Of a stretch of DNA of 64,000 nt, positions 23,153-34,549 are shown piece after piece. Below the pieces are notes generated by a model. The model had not been told where the DNA came from, ran no database searches, and was given only the letters and a program-made list of their open reading frames with translations. This DNA is from Tragulus kanchil (lineage: Eukaryota > Chordata > Mammalia > Artiodactyla > Tragulidae), in the NCBI GenBank assembly GCA_022376925.1, contig JAIOJX010000001.1:39087324-39151323 (forward strand). The letters run 5' to 3'. Each line of letters starts with the position of its first letter. The stretch's first letter is position 1. The translations under genes and the position numbers were made by a program.

Positions 23153-25263
23153 TGCTGTTATAAATTTGGTAAACATTTCTCCTTATATTCCTGAATTTAC
23201 TGAGCACTTATTGTATGCCAGGAAGTATTCTAAGAACTTTATGTGTATTATCTCATTAGTTCCTCATAAGAGCCCTCAGTGGTCAATATCATTACCACCC
23301 CATTTAACAAATGAAGAAACCAAAGCTTAGAGAGATAACTTGCCTAAGGCTATATATTAATAGCGAGTAAGTTTCAGAACTGAGATATAAACTGAGGTCT
23401 GTTTAATGTCTAAACTCAAATATTTTGTCTTTCACTTCAATAATTCTTCTAACAACCCCACCTTATTCAAGCTTAGCCTTTCTTTTTCCAGGTGCTGAAA
23501 TGTGAACTTCCTGAATATTGAATTTATTGTTCCAGATAGATACCTCATTGGTTCCCATCAGGATGACTATACACCATCAAAACTACTTGTTCAATCTTAG
23601 TCTCCATTCTAATATTTTCCAAACTCTCCACATTTCTTTTCTTTCTTTTTTTTTTTTTTTTGAGATTTGCTTTGATTTCCCAAATTCTTCCTGTGTCTTC
23701 TTTCACTACAGAGTAGCTGCCAAGAGCTTTCACCACTTAGAGAATTTTGCTACTAGCGTATTTCCCTTTGGCTTCTATATTTGTAACTTTTCACTTTGTC
23801 TGACTCCAGCTTCTCTGGCCTTCTGTGCATAGTGCCAGGATGATTTCATCTGAAAAATATGTGACTGATTACATCCAGTTTCATCTTTACATTCTGCCTC
23901 TCTCACACATGGCATCATTTTCCATAAGAGAGGTGTGCGTGTGTAGCAGACCACATATAATGGTAGCTTTTCCTTGCTCTACTATTACATCAATTTCTTC
24001 TCTTACCCACCCATTGCTATGTGTTATCTTCCTCAATTTTATCAGTACATCTGGCATTTCATTTCTCTGCAAGAGTTTGAGAAGAAAATCATATACCAAA
24101 GGTTTTTCTTGATCCAGACACATTTCACAGCCTCTGACATTTTAAGAATTTCACAGAAATGCTAGTACTGTCAGTCAAATAGGGTTTTTTTTTCTACGGG
24201 GTGCCTCTGACAATTTTCAATGAATTTCAGAGAAATGCTGTTATAAATTTGGTAAACATTTCTCCTTATATTCCTGAATTTACTGAGCACTTATTGTATG
24301 CCAGGAAGTATTCTAAGAACTTTATGTGTATTATCTCATTAGTTCCTCATAAGAGCCCTCAGTGGTCAATATCATTACCACCCCATTTAACAAATGAAGA
24401 AACCAAAGCTTAGAGAGATAACTTGCCTAAGGCTATATATTAATAGCGAGTAAGTTTCAGAACTGAGATATAAACTGAGGTCTGTTTAATGTCTAAACTC
24501 AAATATTTTGTCTTTCACTTCAATAATTCTTCTAACAACCCCACCTTATTCAAGCTTAGCCTTTCTTTTTCCAGGTGCTGAAATGTGAACTTCCTGAATA
24601 TTGAATTTATTGTTCCAGATAGATACCTCATTGGTTCCCATCAGGATGACTATACACCATCAAAACTACTTGTTCAATCTTAGTCTCCATTCTAATATTT
24701 TCCAAACTCTCCACATTTCTTTTCTTTCTTTTTTTTTTTTTTGAGATTTGCTTTGATTTCCCAAATTCTTCCTGTGTCTTCTTTCACTACAGAGTAGCTG
24801 CCAAGAGCTTTCACCACTTAGAGAATTTTGCTACTAGCGTATTTCCCTTTGGCTTCTATATTTGTAACTTTTCACTTTGTCTGACTCCAGCTTCTCTGGC
24901 CTTCTGTGCATAGTGCCAGGATGATTTCATCTGAAAAATATGTGACTGATTACATCCAGTTTCATCTTTACATTCTGCCTCTCTCACACATGGCATCATT
25001 TTCCATAAGAGAGGTGTGCGTGTGTAGCAGACCACATATAATGGTAGCTTTTCCTTGCTCTACTATTACATCAATTTCTTCTCTTACCCACCCATTGCTA
25101 TGTGTTATCTTCCTCAATTTTATCAGTACATCTGGCATTTCATTTCTCTGCAAGAGTTTGAGAAGAAAATCATATACCAAAGGTTTTTCTTGATCCAGAC
25201 ACATTTCACAGCCTCTGACATTTTAAGAATTTCAGAGAAATGCTAGTACTGTCAGTCAAATAG
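23153..25263 (+). repeat. Tandem near-identical ~1.03-1.08 kb block pair E (probable assembly duplication)
   Basis: Copy 1 is 23153-24182 and copy 2 is 24236-25263. The offset is 1083, falling to 1081 after a poly-T length difference near 23650/24730. The 53-base filler 24183-24235 is a garbled version of the block's own end ('gcctctgacaattttcaatg' against 'gcctctgacattttaagaat'). Copy 1 has cacag where copy 2 has cagag next to the joint. With pair D it encloses a ~2.1 kb middle block (22101-24182). Confidence 0.94.
23201..23410 (-). repeat. MIR SINE, antisense (repeated at 24284-24493)
   Basis: 'tgagcacttattgtatgcca', 'tttaacaaatgaagaaacca' and 'gagagataacttgcctaagg' are the reversed MIR core and tail. 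The second copy at 24284-24493 is part of pair E. Confidence 0.88.
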
Positions 25264-26020
25264 TGTCTGTCCTTGGTTGCTGTTTCTAGCGCTTTGAGGA
25301 GTATGCATTCTGCGAATTTTAGCACCTTTTACAGTTAGATTCCTTGTGTCACTGTGATGACCATTTCCCCTTCCTCTCAGGTGCTAGTAAAAACAGTAGC
25401 CTTCAAAGCTTTGCTGAGGCTTCTATCCTCCAAAGTCATGTTGAACTCAGCAGTGAGGCCAGCAGGACTGGGAGCATTTCTCTACTCCAACAACTGGATC
25501 CTGCTGCTCACTTCTGAAGCTGTCATGTCATTTCCTCTATCAGTTGTCTCTTTCTTCTTTTATTTGGTGCCTCAGCATAAAGTCATGGCCCCTCACTTCT
25601 CTCTGCTCCTAAATAATTCTGAAAAAACGTCATGATCCAAATTTCTTTTTTTTGCACTGTCGATCTGTCCAGTTTGTCCACTAAGGTCACCACCAGCCAA
25701 TATTCTTCTTCCTTACTCACCCATTCTCAAACGTTCGTAGTTTCCACCTTTAGTTTTGCTTTAGCCTTTTCTTTTTCACCTACGTCCTTGATTCTGTATA
25801 TAAATTCTTCTGATTTGTTCTTTGATTTTTGCCATTTTGCTTTTTGTTCTTTCTCTCTTTGTTCTCCATTATGCACACCTACGTTTGAATTTGTATTTGT
25901 CTCTATAAGGCCATTGACTTGGCATTTTCCCTTGGGGACTCCCTTGAAATATTATTTTGCAGGTCTCTCCTGTTACATACTAAAAGTGGCATGGAGCTTC
26001 TGAGAATTTATTCTTAAAAA
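25264..26020. other. Single-copy-looking sequence without a recognised feature
   Basis: Two plus-strand open frames (93 and 123 codons, 25354-25635 and 25632-26003) overlap by a few bases, but they are Ser/Phe/Leu-rich and show no family motif. An old repeat remnant is as likely as anything coding. Confidence 0.5.
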
Positions 26021-26280
26021 GTAATAATGCACGTGCATGAAGATGTATAGATGTACAAAGTTTTCAGCACAAGACTGTTTGCATTGTAAAAAATTAGGCA
26101 CAAGCCTAATTCTTGATTTACTCTATCAAAAAGTGATTAAACAAATTTTGGTACCACCTTATAATAAAACACTAAAAGTGCATTTGAAATAACAGTATAG
26201 ACCTATATTTATTGACATTGAAAGCTTTTATAAAATTTTTCATGGGTAGTTTGCAAAGTGTCTATATACTATGATTATAT
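26020..26280 (+). repeat. Probable old L1 3' region remnant
   Basis: 'caaattttggtaccacctta' with 'gcatttgaaataacagtata' resembles the sense 3' region of an old L1. Weak and decayed. Confidence 0.35.
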
Positions 26281-26324
26281 ATATTACATTGTACTATATA
26301 TATAGTATATTTGTTAAACACTAC

Positions 26325-26520
26325 TGAGTCTAGTCAGGCAGATTTCATTGTGAATATTGGCTCGATCATTTATTACCTGTCTGACTAGGGAAATTATTAA
26401 CTTCCATGTGTCTTGATTTGCACATTTGTAAAATGAGGATGATAATAGCACCTATCTCATAGGATTTATGTGAGGATTAAATGATGTGATTCATGTTAAG
26501 TGCACAGAACAGTGACTGGC
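26325..26520 (+). repeat. MIR SINE, sense
   Basis: Clear MIR core: 'gatttgcacatttgtaaaat', then 'gaggattaaatgatgtgatt' and 'cacagaacagtgactggcc'. Nearly full length. Confidence 0.93.
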
Positions 26521-26531
26521 CATTATTTCCA

Positions 26532-26757
26532 GTACAGTTGACTCTTGAACAATGCAGGTTTGAACTTGTTTGGGTCCACTATATGTAGATTTATTTCCAG
26601 AGAAAATACTACAGTACAGCATGGTCTGATCCATGGTTGGCTGAACCCACAGATGTGGAACTGGGGTTACAGAAGACTGACTATAAGTTATACATGGATT
26701 TTTGACTGCAGGAAGGGGTAGCACCTCTAACTCTTGAGTTTTTCAAAGAAAAACTGT
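26532..26757. repeat. Tigger-type (MER2-like) DNA transposon fossil
   Basis: Left end 'cagttgactcttgaacaatg' next to a TA. The right half contains 'ggatttttgactgcagg' and a decayed inverted end near 26730-26757. This is the pattern of a short non-autonomous pogo/Tigger element. No transposase frame. Confidence 0.78.
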
Positions 26758-27326
26758 ATTTGAAAGTTAAATAAAAATGTATATGAAAGTCCCTTGAAGA
26801 GAAGAAAGTGAGAAGTGATTGATAAATATTGAAATGTATTATGGCCTTGTACTGATAATTTTGAGTATAGGGGAAAGATTTCCTAAATTCTGAGTTGTTC
26901 CATCCTCATGATATGCCACATAAGCATGGGAGGACATCTCCTCATAATAAGGGAGTGGAGCAAGGACATTTCCACTCACAGGAAGTTACAAGAGTTTTGT
27001 CAAAACTCAGAGGGATATGTCTATCATTTTTGACAAAATCATGGCTTAAGTAATTTCTTTTGTGCCACCTCTCAGACATCTTCCCTTTTTGTAGTGTCTA
27101 GTCAGACACTGAGGCCTTCAGTGTCAGCACAGGATAAGGTGAGTTATGGTGGATATTTCTGAGAGGTTGTGTCGCACAAGTTGACAGGTGGGTTAGAGAA
27201 CTTTCTGTAAGGGGAACTTTGGACTGTATGTGAGGGAGACATAATCAAGATCAATTATTTTGATATTTGAAGATGTTGTCGTAGCCAGAGAGGTTTTTCA
27301 CAGGAGATCTTCATGAGCAGGCAGCC
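26758..27326. other. No recognised feature
   Basis: AT-rich unassigned DNA. No open frame over 60 codons with a family signature and no clear repeat. Confidence 0.5.
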
Positions 27327-28035
27327 ATTTCCCATGGGTGGGAGGACAGTTCTTTCTTGTTTTCTTAACATTCTTGACTTGCCTGTTTCTTTTCTTACTC
27401 AATTTTCTAGACTTTTATTGTTCCTAGACTTTTTATAATTACTGTTCCTAAACCTTAACTATTCTGACATATTCACTTTTAGGGAACAAGTTATTTTATT
27501 AAAGGAAAATATTTTTTTCTAACCATCTGCAATTAGAGGTTTCCAAAGGAGTGAGGAATGCCTATCTAGTGTTCAGAGTGGTATGATGGGTATTTGCCAA
27601 TTTTTTGAGTATCTGTTAAGAATATACATCATGGGAAACAAGGTACATACACTAACACAGTGAAATTTTTGTGTTACATATGAGTTAAACTTTATTCTTC
27701 ATTTATTCAATAAGCATTGTCATATCCTACAATGTAGGAGGCACAGTTAGAAACAATGAACTGAATACATAGTTGAAAGAGACACAATCTGTTCATTTCT
27801 ATATGATCTGGTAGGGGATATAAGATGTGTGTAGGATGTGATGAGTAGTACAGAACCAAGTAAACTGGTTAGTTATAGGAATTCCAGGAAAGAGAGCAAT
27901 CTCTTCTGATTGAAAAATTCATGGAGGAGGTGGCATTTGAACATTTTGAAGGACAAGATGGAGAGGCATTTCAAGGGGGTGAAGTGGCATGAGCAAAGGC
28001 TGCAGAGACACAGGGTTTTTTCAGGAACTTTACAT

Positions 28036-28382
28036 AGTGCTGGAGAAGATTCTTAACAGATCCTTGGACTGCAAGGAGATCAAACCAGTCATTCGTAAAG
28101 GAAATCAATCCTGAATGTTCATTGGCAGAACTGATACTGAAGCTGAAGCTCTAATGCTTGACCCACCTGATGTGAAGAGCTGACTCATTGGAAAAGACCC
28201 TGATGCTGGGAAAAATTGAGGGCAGGAGAAGGGGACAACAGAGGGAGAGATGGTTGGATGGCATCACTGACTCAATGGACATGAATCTGAGTAAACTCTG
28301 GGATATAGTGAAGGACAGAGGAGCCTGGCGTGCTGCAGTCCATGGAGTTGCAGAGTCAGACACCACTAAGTGACTGAGCAAA
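28036..28382 (+). mobile_element. BovB (RTE-type LINE) 3' end, sense
   Basis: Nucleotide text 'ttggactgcaaggagatcaa', 'tcattggaaaagaccctgat', 'ggcatcactgactcaatgga' and 'gcagtccatggagttgcaga' is the 3' terminal part of BovB. The translated frame at 28188-28373 carries the C-terminal '[24 protein letters not shown]' type sequence. 5'-truncated and dead. Repeated at 29115-29461 by pair F. Confidence 0.92.
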
Positions 28383-29114
28383 AATGGTGCACAGTAAATG
28401 CAAATATTTCCCCTGGGTGGGAGGACAGTTCTTTCTTGTTTTCTTAACATTCTTGACTTGCCTGTTTCTTTTCTTACTCAATTTTCTAGACTTTTATTGT
28501 TCCTAGACTTTTTATAATTACTGTTCCTAAACCTTAACTATTCTGACATATTCACTTTTAGGGAACAAGTTATTTTATTAAAGGAAAATATTTTTTTCTA
28601 ACCATCTGCAATTAGAGGTTTCCAAAGGAGTGAGGAATGCCTACCTAGTGTTCAGAGTGGTATGATGGGTATTTGCCAATTTTTTGAGTATCTGTTAAGA
28701 ATATACATCATGGGAAACAAGGTACATACACTAACACAGTGAAATTTTTGTGTTACATATGAGTTAAACTTTATTCTTCATTTATTCAATAAGCATTGTC
28801 ATATCCTACAATGTAGGAGGCACAGTTAGAAACAATGAACTGAATACATAGTTGAAAGAGACACAATCTGTTCATTTCTATATGATCTGGTAGGGGATAT
28901 AAGATGTGTGTAGGATGTGATGAGTAGTACAGAACCAAGTAAACTGGTTAGTTATAGGAATTCCAGGAAAGAGAGCAATCTCTTCTGATTGAAAAATTCA
29001 TGGAGGAGGTGGCATTTGAACATTTTGAAGGACAAGATGGAGAGGCATTTCAAGGGGGTGAAGTGGCATGAGCAAAGGCTGCAGAGACACAGGGTTTTTT
29101 CAGGAACTTTACAT

Positions 29115-29461
29115 AGTGCTGGAGAAGATTCTTAACAGATCCTTGGACTGCAAGGAGATCAAACCAGTCATTCGTAAAGGAAATCAATCCTGAATGTTCA
29201 TTGGCAGAACTGATACTGAAGCTGAAGCTCTAATGCTTGACCCACCTGATGTGAAGAGCTGACTCATTGGAAAAGACCCTGATGCTGGGAAAAATTGAGG
29301 GCAGGAGAAGGGGACAACAGAGGGAGAGATGGTTGGATGGCATCACTGACTCAATGGACATGAATCTGAGTAAACTCTGGGATATAGTGAAGGACAGAGG
29401 AGCCTGGTGTGCTGCAGTCCATGGAGTTGCAGAGTCAGACACCACTAAGTGACTGAGCAAA
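29115..29461 (+). mobile_element. Second copy of the BovB 3' end (pair F)
   Basis: Same sequence and truncation point as 28036-28382, shifted by 1079 bases, with one C/T difference. Arises from the block duplication. Confidence 0.93.
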
Positions 29462-29739
29462 AATGGTGCACAGTAAATGCAAATAGGAGGGGCCAAATGA
29501 TTCCAATAGTCAAACCATAGAATGCTTTATCCTGAAGGGACATGGGAGATAATTAAATGTCATTTTATAGATGAGGAAACAGGCAACGTTTTCAAAGTAA
29601 TCAAACTGCTTTGTACTAGTTTGAGGTTAGATTATACATAACTTTAGATATTAGGTAAAGGATATTTCAATTCATTTGATAGGCAATGGAAAACACTGGG
29701 GATTTTTGATTAGCAAAGTGACAATAGTCGATATAATGC

Positions 29740-29975
29740 TAATAGCTCATTATAATAAGTGTATGTATCATTTACTATGTACCAAGCCTGGAACTAGCTT
29801 ATACATGGAACCTCATTTACTGTACTCTGTGAGATAGATATAATTATCAGCCATATTTGAAAGATGAATGAAATAAGGCTCTTTGAGATTAAATGACTCC
29901 CCCAAGTTCACAGAGATCATAAATAGTACAGCTGGGATTTGAACCCAGTAGTCTGGCTCCAAATGCCAAGCCCTG
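29740..29975 (-). repeat. MIR SINE, antisense
   Basis: 'ttactatgtaccaagcctgg', 'agatagatataattatcagc' and 'acagctgggatttgaaccca' follow the reversed MIR order almost end to end. Confidence 0.9.
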
Positions 29976-30450
29976 AATGACTATACTAAACCATCACCAA
30001 GGAGATGTATTAAGAAGTGTCAGTAGGCCAGAGGATGAACTGGAATAGGAGAAAGAATAGGTAAGTTAGGAGAAAAGAAGATCAGTTAGGAGAGCACTGT
30101 AATAATCTACGCGAGTGGTAATTAGGACCAAATCATATGTGGAAGTTATTGGAATGGAAGAAAGAGAAAGACCAAAGAACTGCTTTAAAAGAAGACCTGA
30201 TAGATTGGATGCAGTGATGAGTAGAAGGAATAAAAGAGTTAAGAAGCTCAGTGAGTCAAGAATATGAGATGATTTCTAAGAAGGGGACTGCAAAATTGAA
30301 AAACCATCGATAGAAATATAGTATCTAGAAAAAGAAAAATAGCAGCTTTGCCTTAATCAGTTATGATCAAGTCAAACTTGAAACATTTAGTCCTGAGACT
30401 TAAATAGTGAGATTGATGAGCCAAAGCACATTCAGTAAAAGATGACTTGG

Positions 30451-31555
30451 CTAGTGAAGGAACTTGATGGCTAACAACCATAGGAACAGGGCCTGATTAG
30501 CTTGGAAAAGAGAAGGCACAGGGATGGTCACGATAACTGTCTTCAGACATCTCAAAGTCTATGCTATGGAAGGAAGAACAGATTTCTCTTCTTATATTTT
30601 TCTTTAGCAAGACATCATGCAAAAGTTAAAAGTAAAATAAAGGGTTTTTTTTTTTTTAAAGACATCATTCAGCAGAACCAGGGCCTATGGGTAGAAGGAA
30701 CTAGGAGAGAGATTTTTGGCACAATATAAGGGAGAAATATATTGAAGTGGAAACCATGCCAATATGGAAAGGCACAGGACAAGGTGTTGGTGGAATGAAT
30801 GCCTTGGGAAATAGTGTTTATCCTGGCCTGGTCTCTGGAAATGATCTAGGAATTACTGAATGACAACTTGTGGAGGATACTGTAAAGGCGATTCAAGTAA
30901 CAGGTGGTTAGCTGGACTAGGTAAATTTTAAAGGTCACTTCAACATAGAGATTCTTTGAAATTGTGGCTGGAGAAGGTTTGAGAGCTTATTGGTTCTCGA
31001 GTGTGATGAAACGAAAGCTTTAGGTAGAATTAATGACCAGTTGTCTTTGTAAAGACAGTAACTCTAGTATGTGTGGTTCTCAAATTGAAAAGAGACAACT
31101 CTGGAAGATGCATTCAAGTGACTGAAGGACATACCCAGAAAAGAAGGGTGCCACTGTGGGCTCAGTCACCACTGGTGGTCAGTCATTTCTAGAGGATGGT
31201 AAAGTCAGTTGAATCTTTTGGATTTTCTTTTGAGGGGGATTTCTTAGTGACTGTTCATAGAAACCAGGAGGCTGAAACTATTCAGTGACTCATGCAACAA
31301 AAGGCAAATAAGGTGCAAATATATCCAATTGGCATAAAACCATGTTACTTCCAACTGTATGCAAATAATAGGACTAGAGCAGGTGGCCTGGAAATACTAC
31401 TCTCTTGCCTTCTCCACATCCCTCCTCAGGTTGCCTGTGTCTACAGGGGAGTGCTTGTCCACATATTTTTATTTGCCTCAGGCCCTACCCTGAAGTTGAT
31501 TGTTCCCATCCTCTGACCTTGAAAAATGGTCAGAATCACAATGATCCTCTTTCCA
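30451..31555. other. No recognised feature
   Basis: Mixed-composition DNA with a T run near 30646-30657. Open frames of 65-75 codons (for example 30502-30729, 31292-31516) lack motifs. I see no repeat I can name. Confidence 0.5.
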
Positions 31556-33743
31556 GGAGCAATCTGCTGCTCCATTCATGGATCTCTCTGGAGCAAAGAT
31601 AATAAATAGGTTTAATCTTTCAAGCCAATTCTGATCGAATGGTAGTGGCTGCATAGGGCACTGTGGTGAAAAGTCATTTGAGGTCTCATCTGAAGACAGC
31701 TGGAAGGAAAGCCAGGATCAATTCATGATGTGTAGGTCTGGCATGGGAGATGGACAGCATGCATGCCTCAAAATTTACTACTCTTGGGGTAGAAGAGAAA
31801 GTTGTACAATATATTTCTGCCCCAAACTATTATTATCTGCATCATGCTAGAACACACACCTACTGATCCCTAGACCTCATGTACTTTCTGGGTGTCAGTA
31901 TCAAATGTAAGTTGAGCACTGATTCTGGTCACAGTATTTTTTTCCCAAATGTAATTAAAGATGAGCCTTGGCTCGGGTCACAGGTTGAGCCCCAAATCCA
32001 GCTGGAGATGGCACCCTAACTCCAGGTACAAATGATCATTATCAAAAGGGTTAAGACAAACCCCTTCTGACTACTGGAGACACAGTTCAAGGCCTGAGCT
32101 TTACCAGAGGTGAGTCAGTAGCTGTGCCTTTTGTCTGTGAAGGATGGTGCATTATTGATACAGCAATGTGCTTGTCAGTGTTTCTTCTTCAATTATCTAG
32201 CTGCAGAGAACACAAATGCTTTATTGCCAGGGTAGACAATCTTTTCCTGAAAGAGAGATAAAAAAAAGGAAAGAAAGAAATGAAACTCAAGTGAAAGAAG
32301 TAATTTCCTGTGACTGTGAAAGCATAAAGCAAATGCCCGAACATGATTTTAAATGGGTGTGTGTGTGACTGATAGAAGGAAGAGTTCTTGGAAAGGACGT
32401 TGACTGTGAGCATTGCTGGGTACAGAGCACATTAGGGGGCTAGGAATCCAGGAATCAGGTGCTGGAAATCAGTTTCTATTAAATGAAGAGACTTCAAACA
32501 GCTACCAAATCTAGTCTGGATAAATGATTTTGTAGAATAATAATTGTTTTAAATCATGAAGTGACTTGATAAGGTAGTAATAAAGCTGTCAGAATTGAAA
32601 TGTAATAGGGAATTTTAAAAAAATATCAAAATCTTTTCAGGATTCTTGAAGACAGCTGGAGCAATCTGCTGCTCCATTCATGGATCTCTCTGGAGCAAAG
32701 ATAATAAATAGGTTTAATCTTTCAAGCCAATTCTGATCGAATGGTAGTGGCTGCATAGGGCACTGTGGTGAAAAGTCATTTGAGGTCTCATCTGAAGACA
32801 GCTGGAAGGAAAGCCAGGATCAATTCATGATGTGTAGGTCTGGCATGGGAGATGGACAGCATGCATGCCTCAAAATTTACTACTCTTGGGGTAGAAGAGA
32901 AAGTTGTACAATATATTTCTGCCCCAAACTATTATTATCTGCATCATGCTAGAACACACACCTACTGATCCCTAGACCTCATGTACTTTCTGGGTGTCAG
33001 TATCAAATGTAAGTTGAGCACTGATTCTGGTCACAGTATTTTTTCCAACTGTAATTAAAGATGAGCCTTGGCTCTGGTCACAGGTTGAGCCCCAAATCCA
33101 GCTGGAGATGGCACCCTAACTCCAGGTACAAATGATCATTATCAAAAGGGTTAAGACAAACCCCTTCTGACTACTGGAGACACAGTTCAAGGCCTGAGCT
33201 TTACCAGAGGTGAGTCAGTAGCTGTGCCTTTTGTCTGTGAAGGATGGTGCATTATTGATACAGCAATGTGCTTGTCAGTGTTTCTTCTTCAATTATCTAG
33301 CTGCAGAGAACACAAATGCTTTATTGCCAGGGTAGACAATCTTTTCCTGAAAGAGAGATAAAAAAAAGGAAAGAAAGAAATGAAACTCAAGTGAAAGAAG
33401 TAATTTCCTGTGACTGTGAAAGCATAAAGCAAATGCCCGAACATGATTTTAAATGGGTGTGTGTGTGACTGATAGAAGGAAGAGTTCTTGGAAAGGACGT
33501 TGACTGTGAGCATTGCTGGGTACAGAGCACATTAGGGGGCTAGGAATCCAGGAATCAGGTGCTGGAAATCAGTTTCTATTAAATGAAGAGACTTCAAACA
33601 GCTACCAAATCTAGTCTGGATAAATGATTTTGTAGAATAATAATTGTTTTAAATCATGAAGTGACTTGATAAGGTAGTAATAAAGCTGTCAGAATTGAAA
33701 TGTAATAGGGAATTTTAAAAAAATATCAAAATCTTTTCAGGAT
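31556..33743 (+). repeat. Tandem near-identical 1.1 kb block pair G (probable assembly duplication)
   Basis: Copy 1 is 31556-32643 and copy 2 is 32658-33743, offset 1102 then 1100. Differences cluster at tttttttcccaaatg/ttttttccaactg (31937/33035) and ggctcggg/ggctctgg. Fourteen bases of filler (32644-32657) resemble 'gaagacagctgga' within the block. The content is otherwise unassigned single-copy-like sequence, so no repeat drove the duplication. Confidence 0.94.
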
Positions 33744-33882
33744 GTGGAGGAGGGAAGCTCAGGAATGAGAACTCCATGTGAATCCTGCACTGGGTGGGCT
33801 GGAGGAGGTTGGAGCTTTGGAATGTGTGAGAACAGCTCTGCCCCATAAGAGCTTTAAGCAGTGCTGGAAGCAGGCTGTGTCT

Positions 33883-34052
33883 GCACTGTCCAATATGGTA
33901 GCCACTGGCTACCTATGGCTACTGAGCACTTGAGACGTGGATAGTGTTGTGGATGGTTTAAATGTTTAATTTTATTTAGTTGTAATGAATTAAAAATTAC
34001 AGAGTCACACGTGGCTAGAGGCTACTATATGGGATGGTATAGCACTCAATTT
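33883..34052. repeat. Non-autonomous hAT (MER1-type) DNA transposon fossil
   Basis: 'gcactgtccaatatggtagc' and 'ggctactgagcacttgagac' on the left are mirrored by 'cacacgtggctagaggctac' and 'gatggtatagcactc' on the right. This is the palindromic layout of a short hAT-type element with AT-rich centre. Confidence 0.7.
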
Positions 34053-34077
34053 TAGGTCTATATCCAGATTCAATGCT

Positions 34078-34297
34078 TTGGTCACCTGATGAGAACAGAT
34101 GACTCGTTGGAAAAGATCCTGATGTTGGCAAAAGGAGAAGGGGACAACAGAGGACGAGATGGTTGGATGGTATCACTGAGTCAATGGACATGAGTTTGAG
34201 CAGGCTCCGGGAGACAGCAAAGGACAGGGAAGCCTGACGTGCTGCAGTCCATGGGGTTGCAAAGAGTCAGACGTGACTGAGTGACTGAACTGAACTG
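34078..34297 (+). mobile_element. BovB 3' end, sense
   Basis: 'tcgttggaaaagatcctgat', 'ggtatcactgagtcaatgga' and 'ctgcagtccatggggttgca' end in a 'gactgaactgaactg' tail typical of BovB. 5'-truncated. Confidence 0.9.
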
Positions 34298-34402
34298 TGT
34301 GCTCACAGTTATAACTGTGTTCAGTTATATCTCTGTTGAGAAGCCTTTTGTTAGCTGTAGATAGGCAAGTCCTGTACCTCAATTTTTTCAAAAAAGTGTG
34401 TG

Positions 34403-34545
34403 CTGTTTTATTTTATTTATTTATTTACTTTTCCAGCTGTGCTGTGTGGCATGTGGGATTCCACTACCATGACCAGGGATCGAACTCATGCTCCTTGGAG
34501 TGGGAGCACAGAGTCTCAAACACTGGACCTCCAGGGCCATCCCTG
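34403..34545 (-). mobile_element. Short CHR-type SINE, antisense, old
   Basis: Reversed tail 'tttatttatttacttttcc' followed by 'tgtgtggcatgtgggattcc', 'gaccagggatcgaactcatg' and a head remnant 'cactggacctccaggg'. Confidence 0.82.
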
Positions 34546-34549
34546 CACC

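Larger units (their letters stand above)
20965..23200 (+). repeat. Tandem near-identical ~1.1 kb block pair D (probable assembly duplication)
   Basis: Copy 1 is 20965-22066 and copy 2 is 22101-23200, offset 1135 then 1134 after a one-base C-run difference. Between them are 34 bases of filler (22067-22100) that repeat 'aacctcaccaccaaga' from just inside the end of copy 1 (about 21998). The block contains a complete L1 insertion with both target-site copies, so the L1 predates the duplication. Confidence 0.94.
27327..29485 (+). repeat. Tandem near-identical 1079-base block pair F (probable assembly duplication)
   Basis: Copy 1 is 27327-28405 and copy 2 is 28406-29485, constant offset 1079. There are only a few substitutions (cctatctag/cctacctag near 27565; cctggcgtg/cctggtgtg near 28325; one at the joint). 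The joint shares ata. It includes a complete BovB 3' fragment and half of an unnamed old repeat. Confidence 0.94.
27690..30450 (+). repeat. Ancient unnamed mammalian repeat, broken by BovB and by pair F
   Basis: Same old family as at 5795. Start is 'tcatttattcaataagcatt', then 'ggaggtggcatttgaacatt', 'gcatgagcaaaggctgcaga'. After the BovB and the duplication, later parts appear at about 29625-30450 ('aggagagcactgtaataatc'). Very degenerate, with MIR (29740-29975) in between. Confidence 0.45.

Noticed and set aside
28036..28382. Possible functional reverse transcriptase gene
   Set aside because: Only the 3' end of BovB is present, without catalytic RT or endonuclease parts. The other BovB copies at 34078 and 56955 are likewise truncated.
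27327..29485. Recent biological segmental duplication driven by BovB or L1 recombination
   Set aside because: The joints do not lie in homologous repeats, the same size recurs in blocks without any transposon (pairs G and M), and joints show filler or 2-5 base sharing only. Assembly overlap explains all twelve at once.
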